Positions 32,883 through 41,685 of a stretch of 64,000 nt of DNA are shown here, piece by piece. Positions within the stretch are counted from its first letter, which is position 1. Each line of letters begins with the position of its first letter. Below the pieces are notes generated by a model. The model saw only the letters and a list, made by a program, of their open reading frames with translations. It ran no database searches and was not told where the DNA came from. The DNA lies in the NCBI RefSeq assembly GCF_001905725.1, contig NZ_LIWB01000021.1:93455-157454 (forward strand), written 5' to 3'. The translations under genes and the position numbers were made by a program. The DNA is from Streptomyces sp. CB02400. GTDB taxonomy: Bacteria > Actinomycetota > Actinomycetes > Streptomycetales > Streptomycetaceae.

Positions 32883-34007
32883 TCAGCCGGAGCCGACGAA
32901 CAACACCAGCAGCAGCCACACCACCGGTGCCGTCGGCAGCAAGGAGTCCAACCGGTCCATGATGCCTCCGTGCCCCGGGAGCAGGGTGCCCATGTCCTTG
33001 ATGCCCAGGTCCCGCTTGATCATGGACTCGCCCAGGTCGCCCAGTGTGGCGCTGGCCGCGACCGCGAGGCCGAGCAGCAGGCCCTGCCACCAGCTGCCGT
33101 CGTCGATCAGGTACTGCATGCACAGCGCGCCGACGACCATCGCGAAGGTCACCGCGCCCAGCAGGCCCTCGCGGGTCTTGCCGGGGCTGATGCGCGGGGC
33201 GAGCTTGGTCTTGCCGAAGCGCCAGCCGACCGCGTACGCGCCGGTGTCGCTGACGACCGTCAGCAGCAGGAAGGTCAGGACGCGCCACGGGCCGTCGTCG
33301 GCGGTGAGCATCATCGTGACGAAGGTCGCCAGGAACGGCACGTAGAACGTCGCGAAGACACCCGCCGTGACGTCCTTGAGGTAGCCCTCGGGCGGCGCCG
33401 TCATACGCCAGACCAGCACCGCCAGCGTGGTGAGCGCCATGGCGACCCACGCGCCCTCGGCCTCCCAGGCGTACCCGGCGACGACCATGGCCGCACCGCC
33501 CAGCGCGAGCGGCACCAAGGGCGCCTTGATGCCCTTGCGCTCCCGCAGCCGCGACGTCAGCTCCCACAGGCCCACCACCACGGCGACGGCGACCACGCCG
33601 ACGAAGACGGCCTTGACGACGAACAGCGACGCGACGATCACCACGCCGAGTCCGACGCCGACGCCTATCGCGGCACCGAGATCGCGCCCCGCGCTCTTCT
33701 TCTGCGGTGCGGGTGCCGGCTGCGGGGCGTCGGGCATGGGCTCCGGATTCTGCGGCACCTCCCCCGGAAGGGGACGGGCCCGCGTCGGTTCGTCTCGGAA
33801 CGGGGGGCCGCTCAGCCGAGCGGCCCCCCGGTCCATATCCTGGTCTCCGCCGTGTTCGGGTACGTCGGGCACGACGGGCATGGGGCGAGTGTGCTGCGCG
33901 TAGTGCGCATCGTACGCGGGACCCGCCGGGGCAGCGCCCTGGCCGGGCCCGTGGTCGGACGGCCCCCAGTACCCGGTCTGCGGCGTCCCCCAGGAAGAGT
34001 CGTTCAT
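32883..34007 (-). CDS. cdsA: Phosphatidate cytidylyltransferase
   Basis: A 374-residue membrane enzyme making CDP-diacylglycerol from phosphatidate and CTP. The C-terminal CDP-diglyceride synthetase signature is clear (SATLGDLGESMIKRDLGIKD then PGHGGIMDRLDS). Eight or so helices occupy residues 110-374. The first about 105 residues are a Pro/Gly-rich disordered extension, usual in Streptomyces but absent in E. coli. ATG 34007 shares one base with the frr stop (TGATG), so the two are coupled. Confidence 0.94.
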   Translation of the reverse strand: MNDSSWGTPQTGYWGPSDHGPGQGAAPAGPAYDAHYAQHTRPMPVVPDVPEHGGDQDMDRGAARLSGPPFRDEPTRARPLPGEVPQNPEPMPDAPQPAPAPQKKSAGRDLGAAIGVGVGLGVVIVASLFVVKAVFVGVVAVAVVVGLWELTSRLRERKGIKAPLVPLALGGAAMVVAGYAWEAEGAWVAMALTTLAVLVWRMTAPPEGYLKDVTAGVFATFYVPFLATFVTMMLTADDGPWRVLTFLLLTVVSDTGAYAVGWRFGKTKLAPRISPGKTREGLLGAVTFAMVVGALCMQYLIDDGSWWQGLLLGLAVAASATLGDLGESMIKRDLGIKDMGTLLPGHGGIMDRLDSLLPTAPVVWLLLVLFVGSG

Positions 34008-34564
34008 CAGACCTCGAGCAGCTCCGCTTCCTTGTGCTTCAGGAGCTCGTCCACCTGGGCGACGTACTTCGCGGTGGTGTCGTCGAGCTCCTTCTCAGCA
34101 CGGCGGCCCTCGTCCTCGCCGACCTCGCCGTCCTTGATCAGCTTGTCGATGGCGTCCTTGGCCTTGCGGCGGACGGAGCGGATGGAGACCTTCGCGTCCT
34201 CGCCCTTGGTCTTGGCGACCTTGATGTAGTCACGGCGGCGCTCCTCGGTGAGCTCGGGGAACGTCACCCGGATGATGTTGCCGTCGTTGCTCGGGTTGAC
34301 GCCCAGGTCGGAGTCGCGGATCGCCTGCTCGATGTTGCGCAGGGCGCTCTTGTCGAACGGGGTCACCACGGCCATGCGCGGCTCGGGCACGGAGAACGAG
34401 GCCAGCTGGTTGATCGGCGTCAGCGCGCCGTAGTAGTCGGCCACGATCTTGTTGAACATCGCCGGGTGCGCACGGCCGGTGCGGATCGCTGCGAAGTCCT
34501 CCTTGGCGACCACGACGGCCTTCTCCATCTTCTCCTCGGCCTCGAGGAGGGTCTCTTCGATCAC
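34007..34564 (-). CDS. frr: Ribosome recycling factor
   Basis: A 185-residue factor that splits post-termination ribosomes with EF-G. It has the full family length and motifs (KAVVVAKEDFAAIRTGRAHP, then RRRDYIKVAKTKGEDAKVSIRS). Two GTG codons are adjacent (34567, 34564). AGGAG is 3 bases from the first and 6 from the second, and 185 residues starting MIEETLLEAEEK is the usual Streptomyces form, so 34564 is preferred. It lies between pyrH and cdsA, the standard actinobacterial order. Confidence 0.95.
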   Translation of the reverse strand: MIEETLLEAEEKMEKAVVVAKEDFAAIRTGRAHPAMFNKIVADYYGALTPINQLASFSVPEPRMAVVTPFDKSALRNIEQAIRDSDLGVNPSNDGNIIRVTFPELTEERRRDYIKVAKTKGEDAKVSIRSVRRKAKDAIDKLIKDGEVGEDEGRRAEKELDDTTAKYVAQVDELLKHKEAELLEV

Positions 34565-34684
34565 CACTTGCTCCTGCGTGTCTTGAGTAGGCCCGGCCGC
34601 GGTTCCCCGTCGGGGCGGCGGCCGGCTGCGTCGCGTCTTCTTCCTGCACGGTTCCCGACCGGCAGGACATTGTCCATCCCCCGG

Positions 34685-35443
34685 TCAGTTGCGGCCGGCT
34701 TGGTCGCCCACCAGCGTGCCGATCTTCTCACCCTTGACGGCGCGGGCGATATTGCCCTCCTTCAGGAGTTCGAAGACGACGATCGGGAGGCTGTTGTCAC
34801 GGCAGAGCGTGACGGCCGTGGCGTCGGCGACCTTCAGGTCCCGGGTGATGACCTCGCCGTAGCCGAGCGCGTCGAACTTCACGGCGTCCGGGTTGGTCTT
34901 CGGGTCGGAGTCGTAGACGCCGTCCACACCGTTCTTGCCCATGAGCAGCGCCTCGGCGTCGATCTCCAGGGCGCGCTGGGCGGCGGTGGTGTCGGTGGAG
35001 AAGTACGGCATGCCCATTCCGGCGCCGAAGATGACCACGCGGCCCTTCTCCAGGTGCCGTACGGCGCGCAGCGGAATGTAGGGCTCGGCGACCTGCCCCA
35101 TGGTGATGGCGGTCTGCACGCGGCAGTCGACGCCCTCCTTCTCCAGGAAGTCCTGGAGGGCGAGGCAGTTCATCACGGTGCCGAGCATGCCCATGTAGTC
35201 GGAGCGGGCGCGGTCCATGCCGCGCACCTGGAGTTCGGCGCCGCGGAAGAAGTTGCCGCCGCCGATGACGATCGCGATCTGCGCGCCGTCCCGTACGACG
35301 GCCGCGATCTCACGCGCGATGGCGTGCACCACGTCGGGGTCGACGCCCAGGCCCCCGCCACCGGAGAAGGCCTCTCCGGACAGCTTCAGCAGAAACCGGC
35401 CGCTTACTTTGCCGTCGTCGCTCTTCTCAGCCTTGGTGGTCAT
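34685..35443 (-). CDS. pyrH: Uridylate kinase
   Basis: A 252-residue hexameric UMP kinase of the amino-acid-kinase fold, phosphorylating UMP with ATP. Visible motifs are LKLSGEAFSG, IVIGGGNFFRGAEL, and YMGMLGTVMNCLALQD, with TRDLKVADATAVTLC near the C-terminus. ATG 35443 opens MTTKAEKSDDGKVSGRF. A tsf terminator lies upstream, so pyrH probably has its own promoter or relies on read-through. It precedes frr by 117 bases. Confidence 0.95.
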   Translation of the reverse strand: MTTKAEKSDDGKVSGRFLLKLSGEAFSGGGGLGVDPDVVHAIAREIAAVVRDGAQIAIVIGGGNFFRGAELQVRGMDRARSDYMGMLGTVMNCLALQDFLEKEGVDCRVQTAITMGQVAEPYIPLRAVRHLEKGRVVIFGAGMGMPYFSTDTTAAQRALEIDAEALLMGKNGVDGVYDSDPKTNPDAVKFDALGYGEVITRDLKVADATAVTLCRDNSLPIVVFELLKEGNIARAVKGEKIGTLVGDQAGRN

Positions 35444-35483
35444 CGTCGGATCCCGCCTCTTTCACGTGTTGCACATACGAAGA

Positions 35484-35531
35484 AGGCCATTGCCGGTGGG
35501 GTGTGCTTCGCATCCCATGCGGCAATGGCCT
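35484..35531 (-). terminator. Terminator after tsf
   Basis: AGGCCATTGCCG (35484-35495) and CGGCAATGGCCT (35520-35531) form a perfect 12-bp stem with a 24-base loop, in the 191-base tsf-pyrH gap. On the minus strand it is followed by a T-containing TCTTCGTATG. Confidence 0.75.
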
Positions 35532-35634
35532 CCTCGTCAGATCTGCTGTCGTCCGGCACGCGCGCGTGCGTGGACGCGTGTCCGAACGACTGCTGTCGAC
35601 CCTATCGGGGTCGCGCGCCCGTCGCGGTACGGAC

Positions 35635-36471
35635 TCAGATGCCGACCTTGATGCGCGTGAAGCGCTTCAGGGTGACACCGGCCTCGTCCAGGACCTTCTG
35701 GACGGACTTCTTGTTGTCCAGCGCGTAGGGCTGGCCGAGCAGCGTGGCGTCCTTGAAGAAGCCGTTGAGGCGACCCTCGACGATCTTCGGCAGGGCGGCC
35801 TCGGGCTTGCCCTCGGCGCGGGTGGTCTCCTCGGCGACACGGCGCTCGGACTCGACGACCTCGGCCGGCACGTCCTCCTTGGAGAGGTACTTCGGCGCGA
35901 AGGCGGCGATGTGCTGGGCAACGCCCTTGGCGACCTCGGCGTTCGGCTTGTCGAACTCGACGAGCACGCCGATCTGCGGGGGCAGGTCGGGCATCGTGCG
36001 GTGCATGTACGCCGTCACGTAGCCGTCGGCGAACTGGGCGAAGCGGTCCAGGACGATCTTCTCGCCCAGGTTGGCGTTGGCCTCGTCCACGAACGCCTGG
36101 ACGGTCTTGCCGGCCTCGATCTCGGAGGCGAGCAGGGCCTCGAGGTCGGCCGGGGAGGTCTTGACGACGTGCTCGGCGATGGTGGTGGCCACGGCCTGGA
36201 ACTTGTCGCCCTTGGCGACGAAGTCCGTCTCGCACTTCAGCTCGACGAGGACGCCGGAGGAGTTGTCGTCGGCGATGATCGAGACCACGGCGCCGTTCTC
36301 GGCGGAGCGGCCCTCGCGCTTGGCGACGCCCTTCTGGCCCTTGATGCGGAGCGCCTCGACGGCCTTCTCGACGTTGCCCTCGGCCTCGTCCAGCGCCTTC
36401 TTGCAGTCCATCATGCCGGCGCCGGTGAGCTCCCGGAGCTTCTTGACGTCGGCGGCGGTGTAGTTCGCCAT
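35635..36471 (-). CDS. tsf: Translation elongation factor Ts
   Basis: A 278-residue nucleotide exchange factor for EF-Tu. The N-terminal module TAADVKKLRELTGAGMMDCKKALDEAEGN is diagnostic, followed by the core domain with TDFVAKGDKFQ. Length fits the actinobacterial family. GAGAAAGA precedes the ATG. It is downstream of rpsB across a 154-base gap that contains a hairpin, the classical rpsB-tsf pair. Confidence 0.96.
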   Translation of the reverse strand: MANYTAADVKKLRELTGAGMMDCKKALDEAEGNVEKAVEALRIKGQKGVAKREGRSAENGAVVSIIADDNSSGVLVELKCETDFVAKGDKFQAVATTIAEHVVKTSPADLEALLASEIEAGKTVQAFVDEANANLGEKIVLDRFAQFADGYVTAYMHRTMPDLPPQIGVLVEFDKPNAEVAKGVAQHIAAFAPKYLSKEDVPAEVVESERRVAEETTRAEGKPEAALPKIVEGRLNGFFKDATLLGQPYALDNKKSVQKVLDEAGVTLKRFTRIKVGI

Positions 36472-36570
36472 GAGTCTGTGATCTTTCTCGAAGTCTGGAG
36501 GTTCGGAGATCTGCGGGTCAGGACCTACCTGAGGGCAGGTCTCCGACTCGCCGCTGACCTACGGGTGAAC

Positions 36571-36603
36571 GGCGGGAGCGGATGTGATGTCACCGCTCCC
36601 GCC
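36571..36603 (-). terminator. Hairpin between rpsB and tsf
   Basis: GGCGGGAGCGG (36571-36581) and CCGCTCCCGCC (36593-36603) form a perfect 11-bp stem with an 11-base loop, starting 23 bases past the rpsB stop. It may attenuate transcription into tsf. Confidence 0.7.
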
Positions 36604-36625
36604 GTCATCGGCTCTGACGGGGCGG

Positions 36626-37516
36626 TCAGGCCTGCTCGGCCTCGGCGGCAGGGGCCTCGGCCTCGGCGGCGGGGGCCTCGGCCGGCTGCTCGGCCTCGGC
36701 GGCGGCCGGAGCGGCCTCCTCGGCCTTCTTCTCGTCGGCCTTCTTCTCGCCCGCGAGCAGGTCGCGCTCCCACTCGGCCAGCGGCTCACCGGCGGCCTTC
36801 TCGCCCTTGCCGGCCTCGGCGACACCGGAGCGGGACATCAGGCCCTCGGCGACGGCGTCGGCGATCACGCGGGTGAGCAGGGTGACGGAGCGGATCGCGT
36901 CGTCGTTGCCCGGGATCTTGTAGTCGACCTCGTCGGGGTCGCAGTTGGTGTCGAGGATGGCGACGACCGGGATGTTGAGCTTCCGGGCCTCGCCGACCGC
37001 GATGTGCTCCTTCTTGGTGTCCACGATCCAGACGGCGCTGGGCACCTTCTGCATCTCGCGGATACCGCCGAGGGTCTTCTCCAGCTTGGCCTTCTCGCGG
37101 GAGAGGACCAGCAGCTCCTTCTTGGTGAGGCCGGAGGCGGCCACGTCCTCGAAGTCGATCTGCTCGAGCTCCTTGAGGCGCTGCAGACGCTTGTAGACGG
37201 TCGAGAAGTTGGTGAGCATGCCGCCCAGCCAGCGCTGGTTGACGTAGGGCATGCCGACGCGGGAGGCCTGCTCGGCGATGGCCTCCTGCGCCTGCTTCTT
37301 CGTGCCGACGAACATGACCGTGCCGCCGTGGGCGACGGTCTCCTTGACGAACTCGTAGGCGCGGTCGATGTACGACAGCGACTGGAGCAGGTCGATGATG
37401 TAGATGCCGTTGCGCTCCGTGAAGATGAAGCGCTTCATCTTCGGGTTCCAACGACGGGTCTGGTGACCGAAGTGGACGCCGCTCTCCAGCAGCTCCCGCA
37501 TCGTGACGACGGCCAT
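36626..37516 (-). CDS. rpsB: 30S ribosomal protein S2
   Basis: A 296-residue S2 protein. The N-terminus AVVTMRELLESGVHFGHQTRRWNPKM and the motif VDTKKEHIAVGEARKLNIPVVA are diagnostic. ATG 37516 has GAGGAG at ideal spacing. The last about 45 residues are a low-complexity Ala/Glu/Pro tail (AEAEAPAAEAEQA), typical of high-GC actinobacteria and not present in E. coli S2. The 282 bases upstream, shared with the divergent M23 gene, should hold both promoters. Confidence 0.96.
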   Translation of the reverse strand: MAVVTMRELLESGVHFGHQTRRWNPKMKRFIFTERNGIYIIDLLQSLSYIDRAYEFVKETVAHGGTVMFVGTKKQAQEAIAEQASRVGMPYVNQRWLGGMLTNFSTVYKRLQRLKELEQIDFEDVAASGLTKKELLVLSREKAKLEKTLGGIREMQKVPSAVWIVDTKKEHIAVGEARKLNIPVVAILDTNCDPDEVDYKIPGNDDAIRSVTLLTRVIADAVAEGLMSRSGVAEAGKGEKAAGEPLAEWERDLLAGEKKADEKKAEEAAPAAAEAEQPAEAPAAEAEAPAAEAEQA

Positions 37517-37798
37517 GGCCGTATCTCCTCGAATTTCTCGGTTGTGCCGCGGATGCCGGACGGCTTCCGCGCCTGACGCCCACGACGCGCCGTTGCCACG
37601 AAGGACCGAGGGGCGCTGACATCCGGGTTCCGGCCGTGACCGGTCCTGATGTCGGGGCGTGCGAAGTCGACCCGGTGGCCCGGGTCGCCACCAGAAGTGT
37701 ACGGGACCCGCGAGGCGCCGGGTGACGCCGTTGTCCACAAACGGCCGGTGGTCCACGGGTCCGGGCGGTGATCACGGATGTCCGGAAGGCTCTGCGGC

Positions 37799-38404
37799 AT
37801 GCGAAAGAGTGCATTCACGAGGGCGTGTACGCGACTGGTCCTTCTGGTGGTCCTGACCCTGGCGGCGCTGCTGGCCCCGCCTCCGCCGGGCCTGTCGGCG
37901 GCGGGGGCGGGAGCGGTGGCGCCGACGGGTGAGGACGCCGGGACGCCGGCCGTCGGACGGGCGTGGCCGGTGGGGGTACGGCCACGGGTGCTGCGCGGCT
38001 GGGAGCCGCCGGCGACGGTGTACGGGCGCGGGCACCGGGGCGTGGACCTGGCGGCTCCGCCGGGGACGCCGGTACGGGCGGTGGCGGCGGGCCGGGTCTC
38101 CTTCGCGGGCCGGGTGGCCGGAAAGGGCGTCGTCTCGGTGGAGCTGACCGGCACGGGCGATCCCCCGTTGCGCACCACCTACGAACCGGTCCGCGCGTCG
38201 GTGACCGAGGACGACGAGGTGACGGCTGGCGAGGTGATCGGCACGGTGGAACCCACGGGCTCCCACTGCGCGGCCCCCTGCGTCCACTGGGGCCTACTGA
38301 GGAACGACACCTACCTGAACCCACTCACCCTGCTCCCCCCATGGCTCCTGCCCAGAGGCCCGTCAAGACTGCTACCGGTACTTGGGGTACCGATGCCGAC
38401 CTGA
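37799..38404 (+). CDS. Secreted M23-type peptidase with incomplete active site
   Basis: A 201-residue exported protein. The signal sequence is about residues 1-35 (RLVLLVVLTLAALLA), followed by a LytM/M23 fold. The first metal motif HxxxD is present (HRGVDLAAPPGTPV). The second, normally HxH, reads CVHWG, so the first histidine of the pair is replaced by Cys. Activity on peptidoglycan is therefore doubtful; it may act as a binding or activator protein. GGAAGG before ATG 37799 favours this start over 37778. It is divergent from rpsB. Confidence 0.84.
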   Translation: MRKSAFTRACTRLVLLVVLTLAALLAPPPPGLSAAGAGAVAPTGEDAGTPAVGRAWPVGVRPRVLRGWEPPATVYGRGHRGVDLAAPPGTPVRAVAAGRVSFAGRVAGKGVVSVELTGTGDPPLRTTYEPVRASVTEDDEVTAGEVIGTVEPTGSHCAAPCVHWGLLRNDTYLNPLTLLPPWLLPRGPSRLLPVLGVPMPT

Positions 38405-38750
38405 GGAACACATGCCCGGCCCGGGGCCGGACCGAGCGCGACCCACGCCGGCACAGAGCCGCAGAAGCCGAGCGCCCCCGGAGGAGCGACCTCCGACGGG
38501 TACGGCCGCACCAGAGCCGTACGGCCCGACGTGGCCGACACCGACCGGAACCTCACGCGACCGAACCGAAGACACCCACACCAGTACAGGGCCACGGGAG
38601 CCGGGCAACACCGCCGACAGGTGCGGTCACGCCAGAGCCGTGCGGCCGGATCGGGCGTGGCCCATGGCGGGTCGGGGTGGCGGGAGCCGGGGGAGGCTGC
38701 CTGGCGGGCTTCGAAGGAGCGGCCGGGAAGACGCCGCCGTGGCGTGGCCG
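38405..38750. other. 346-base region without a supported gene; imperfect 30-bp direct repeat
   Basis: Between the M23 and TetR genes. A 30-base unit around CCAGAGCCGT occurs at 38500-38529 and again at 38621-38650 with roughly 80 percent identity. Each unit also contains the short inverted repeat CCGTACGG or its CCGTGCGG variant. Open frames across it have Arg/Pro-rich products without a family resemblance. It could be the 3' region of TetR plus decayed sequence. Confidence 0.45.
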
Positions 38751-39341
38751 TCAGCCGCTTACGCCTCTGAGGGCCATCGAGACGGCCGCTTCGGTGATCG
38801 CTCCGGGGTGTTCCGCCGCGCCCAGTTCGATGCGGCGTACGGCCGCGTCGACCACGCCCTGGAGGAGCATCGCCGCGAGGCGGGGCTCGGCGTGGTCCAG
38901 GTCGGCCAGGGCCTCGACGATCATCGCGATGAGGCCGCCGTGGGCCGCGCGGATCTTCTCCCGGGCGCCGGCGTCGAGCTCGCTCGCGGAGATCGCGACC
39001 ACGGCGCGGTGCCGCCGGTCCCCGACCAGTTCCAGCTGCTTGCGGACGTACGCCTCGATCTTGGCCTCGGCGCCGTCGGCGGCCGCCATCGCCGCCTCGA
39101 CCTCCGCCGCCCAGACCGGGAAGTCGACCTCGCACAGCTCCTCGACCACGGCGGCCCGCGAGCGGAAGTACTCGTACACGGACGAACGCGCGAGGCCGGT
39201 GCGCTCGGCGAGGGCCGGGAAGGTCAGCGCCTCCGTACCGCCCTCGGACAGCAGGGAGCGTGCCGCGTCCAGCAGGGCGGCTCGCTGCATCGACCGGTGC
39301 TCGGCCACGGAGGCCGCTCGAATCCTTGGCACGTCGACCAC
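38751..39341 (-). CDS. TetR-family transcriptional regulator
   Basis: A 196-residue repressor-type protein. The N-terminal helix-turn-helix (about 20-65) reads ALLDAARSLLSEGGTEALTFPALAERTGLARSSVYEYFRSR (given in part), followed by a helical ligand-binding domain. GTG 39341 or GTG 39332 could start it; neither has a strong ribosome binding site. It lies downstream of whiG on the same strand, 58 bases away. The target and ligand are unknown. Confidence 0.88.
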   Translation of the reverse strand: MVDVPRIRAASVAEHRSMQRAALLDAARSLLSEGGTEALTFPALAERTGLARSSVYEYFRSRAAVVEELCEVDFPVWAAEVEAAMAAADGAEAKIEAYVRKQLELVGDRRHRAVVAISASELDAGAREKIRAAHGGLIAMIVEALADLDHAEPRLAAMLLQGVVDAAVRRIELGAAEHPGAITEAAVSMALRGVSG

Positions 39342-39399
39342 TTTACGGACGCCCCGCCCGTGGCGGCCAGAGGACCGGCCCGCTCCGAGCCGGAAGGGC

Positions 39400-40242
39400 T
39401 CAGCGGCCGAAGCCCGCCAGTTTCGCGCGCAGCTGCAGCACGGACTTGGTGTGGATCTGGCTGACCCGGCTCTCGGTCACGCCCAGCACATTGCCGATCT
39501 CGGCGAGGGTGAGCCCCTCGTAGTAGTACAGGGTGACCACGGTCTTCTCCCGCTCCGGCAGTGTGTTGATGGCCCGCGCGAGGAACCTCCGCAGCTCCCG
39601 GTCCTCGGCCACCTCCACCGGGTTGTCGGCGGCCGTGTCCTCCAGGGTGTCCATGAAGCTGAGCTGATCGCCGCCGTCGCCCCCGGCGTGCAGCAGCTCC
39701 TCCAGCGCGACGACGTTCGCCAGTGACAACTGGCTGAAAACCGCGTGCAGATCGGCCACCGTGATGCCCATCTCACCGGCGACCTCGCTCTCCGACGGCG
39801 TGCGGTGCAGCCGCGCCTCCAGCGTGGCGTAGGCGCGCTCCACGTTGCGCGCCTTCTGCCGCACCGAACGCGGGATCCAGTCCAGCGCCCGCAGCTCGTC
39901 GATCATCGCGCCCCGGATGCGGGTGATCGCGTAGGTCTCGAACTTGATCTCGCGGTCGACGTCGAACTTCTCGATCGCGTCGATCAGCCCGAAGACCCCG
40001 GAGGAGACGAAGTCCGCCTGCTCGACGTTGGGCGGCAGCCCCACGCTGACCCGGCCGGCGACGTACTTCACCAGCGGCGAGTAGTGCAGGATCAGCTGCT
40101 CCCGCAGTCTTTCGTCCCCCGTCGCCTTGTACGACCGCCACAGCTCGTCGAGTGTCGAGGGAGCGGGCGGCCGCACGCTGCCACCGTCGCGGGCGGCTGG
40201 GGGGATCGCCGCCCGGTCGGACCCGGAGGTGTGCTGGGGCAT
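39400..40242 (-). CDS. whiG: Sporulation sigma factor WhiG
   Basis: A 280-residue FliA-type sigma factor that commits aerial hyphae to sporulation. Region 2 is LDELWRSYKATGDERLREQLILHYSPLVKYVAGRV (in part) with GVFGLIDAIEKFDVDR. Region 3 contains WIPRSVRQKARNVERAY, and region 4 contains LYYYEGLTLAEIGNVLGVTESRVSQIH. Length and start (MPQHTSGSDRAA) match the known Streptomyces protein; ATG 40242 has AAGG at 8 bases. In Streptomyces it is held by the anti-sigma factor RsiG with c-di-GMP and is a BldD target. The 282-base upstream region is its promoter. Confidence 0.97.
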   Translation of the reverse strand: MPQHTSGSDRAAIPPAARDGGSVRPPAPSTLDELWRSYKATGDERLREQLILHYSPLVKYVAGRVSVGLPPNVEQADFVSSGVFGLIDAIEKFDVDREIKFETYAITRIRGAMIDELRALDWIPRSVRQKARNVERAYATLEARLHRTPSESEVAGEMGITVADLHAVFSQLSLANVVALEELLHAGGDGGDQLSFMDTLEDTAADNPVEVAEDRELRRFLARAINTLPEREKTVVTLYYYEGLTLAEIGNVLGVTESRVSQIHTKSVLQLRAKLAGFGR

Positions 40243-40524
40243 TCGTCGCCTTGTGCCGTTCTGCTGTGGACCGGTGCTGCCTGGGTGCGCTGTCTGTCCG
40301 ATGTCTGGGTGCCTGTCCTTGCCTGTCCGTGTCGGGATCCTCGTGAGCGTAGCGTGACTGCGGCGTCGCGGTGTGCGAAGAAGCGAGGTAGGACCGTGCG
40401 CAGATTCGTTCCGGGTGCCGTTCCACCGGGGCGCACCCGTCGCTCTGAGTGATCGACGGGGTAGTCCAACTGACGTAAATTCCAAGGGGTGTCGGGATTC
40501 CCCCGGACGGCCGAACACGCTGTG

Positions 40525-41685
40525 TCAGCGAGGCTCGGGACCGTCCCGGACCGGGATCATCGCCTGGCGCGTCAACTTCCAGCCGTCGCCGTGTCGTTCG
40601 ACGTGACCAAGTGCTCGTAGTTCGTACAGTCTGGCGATCGCGTCGTCCGGGGTGGTCTGCGCGGCGAGCGCGATCTCGTCGGGTCGGGCCGTTCCGCGCC
40701 CCGGCAGCGCGGCGAGGACCTGCCGTCCGGCCGGGTCGAGCAGGTCCCGGGGCAGCACCGGCCCCCGGCGTTCCGGTGCGAGTTCGCCCATGTCGCCGAC
40801 CAGTTCGACGACCTCGGCGGCATCGGTGACCAGCACCGCGTCCTGCCGCAGCAGTTCGTGCACCCCGGCGGAGAGCCCGCTGGTGGCCGGCCCCGGTACT
40901 CCCATCGTGTGGCGTCCCAGACGGCGGGCCGCCCGGGCGGTCGCCAGGGAGCCGCTGCGGTGGGCGGCCTCGACGACGACGGTGCCCCGGGTGAGCGCGG
41001 CGATCACCCTGTTGCGGAGGATGAACCTGCTCGGTGTCGGGTGATCACCGGGCGGCAACTCGCCGACGACCAGTCCCTGTTCGGCGATTCTGCCGATCAG
41101 CCCGGTGTGGCCGCGCGGGTAGGGCCGGTCGACTCCGCAGGCGAGTACGGCGATGGTGGCGCCGCCCGAGCCGAGGGCGCCGCGGTGGGCGGCGCCGTCG
41201 ACCCCGTAGGCGCCGCCGGAGACCACGATCCAGCCGCGTTCGGCGAGGCCGGCGGAGAGGGTGGCGGCCATGTGCGCGCCGTACTCGGTGCAGGCGCGGG
41301 CGCCGACGACGGCGACCGAGCGCAGCGCCCACATCCGCAGGTCCGCTCCCCCGCGCACCCACAGCCCGAGCGGCCGGGCGTCGCCCAGGTCGTCGAGCTG
41401 TCCGGGCCATTGCGGGGTGCCGGGACCCACGAAACGCACCCCGGCGTCCCGCGCGACGGCGAGGTCCCTGCGCGGTTCGGCCCGCTCGGCCCGGGCCAGT
41501 AACCCGGCCCACCGCTTCCCGCTCACCCCCGGCAGCGGGTCCCCCCGCTCCCGCAGCCGTCGCACCACGGCGTCCACGCCGAGCTCCCGCACCCAGCGCC
41601 CGCCGGTCTCGTCACCGGGTTCGACGACCCGGGTGAGGAAGACCCGGCCGAGCAGTTCGTCACCGGGTCCGTCCACGGCGCTCAT
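40525..41685 (-). CDS. dprA: DNA-processing protein DprA (Smf)
   Basis: A 386-residue Rossmann-fold ssDNA/RecA-loading protein. The core shows VAVVGARACTEYGAHMAATL, IVVSGGAYGVDGAAHRGAL and RFILRNRVIAALTRGTVVVEA. A C-terminal winged helix (about 310-380) follows. ATG 41685 overlaps the preceding stop by four bases (ATGA). It belongs to the yraN-yifB-dprA operon common in actinobacteria. Natural competence is not known as a standard Streptomyces trait, so a role in recombination repair is more likely. Confidence 0.92.
   Translation of the reverse strand: MSAVDGPGDELLGRVFLTRVVEPGDETGGRWVRELGVDAVVRRLRERGDPLPGVSGKRWAGLLARAERAEPRRDLAVARDAGVRFVGPGTPQWPGQLDDLGDARPLGLWVRGGADLRMWALRSVAVVGARACTEYGAHMAATLSAGLAERGWIVVSGGAYGVDGAAHRGALGSGGATIAVLACGVDRPYPRGHTGLIGRIAEQGLVVGELPPGDHPTPSRFILRNRVIAALTRGTVVVEAAHRSGSLATARAARRLGRHTMGVPGPATSGLSAGVHELLRQDAVLVTDAAEVVELVGDMGELAPERRGPVLPRDLLDPAGRQVLAALPGRGTARPDEIALAAQTTPDDAIARLYELRALGHVERHGDGWKLTRQAMIPVRDGPEPR

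Noticed and set aside
40343..40358. GTGAGCGTAGCGTGAC upstream of whiG as a BldD site
   Set aside because: whiG is a known BldD target, but only one half of this string fits the BldD half-site; I would not place the operator without binding data.
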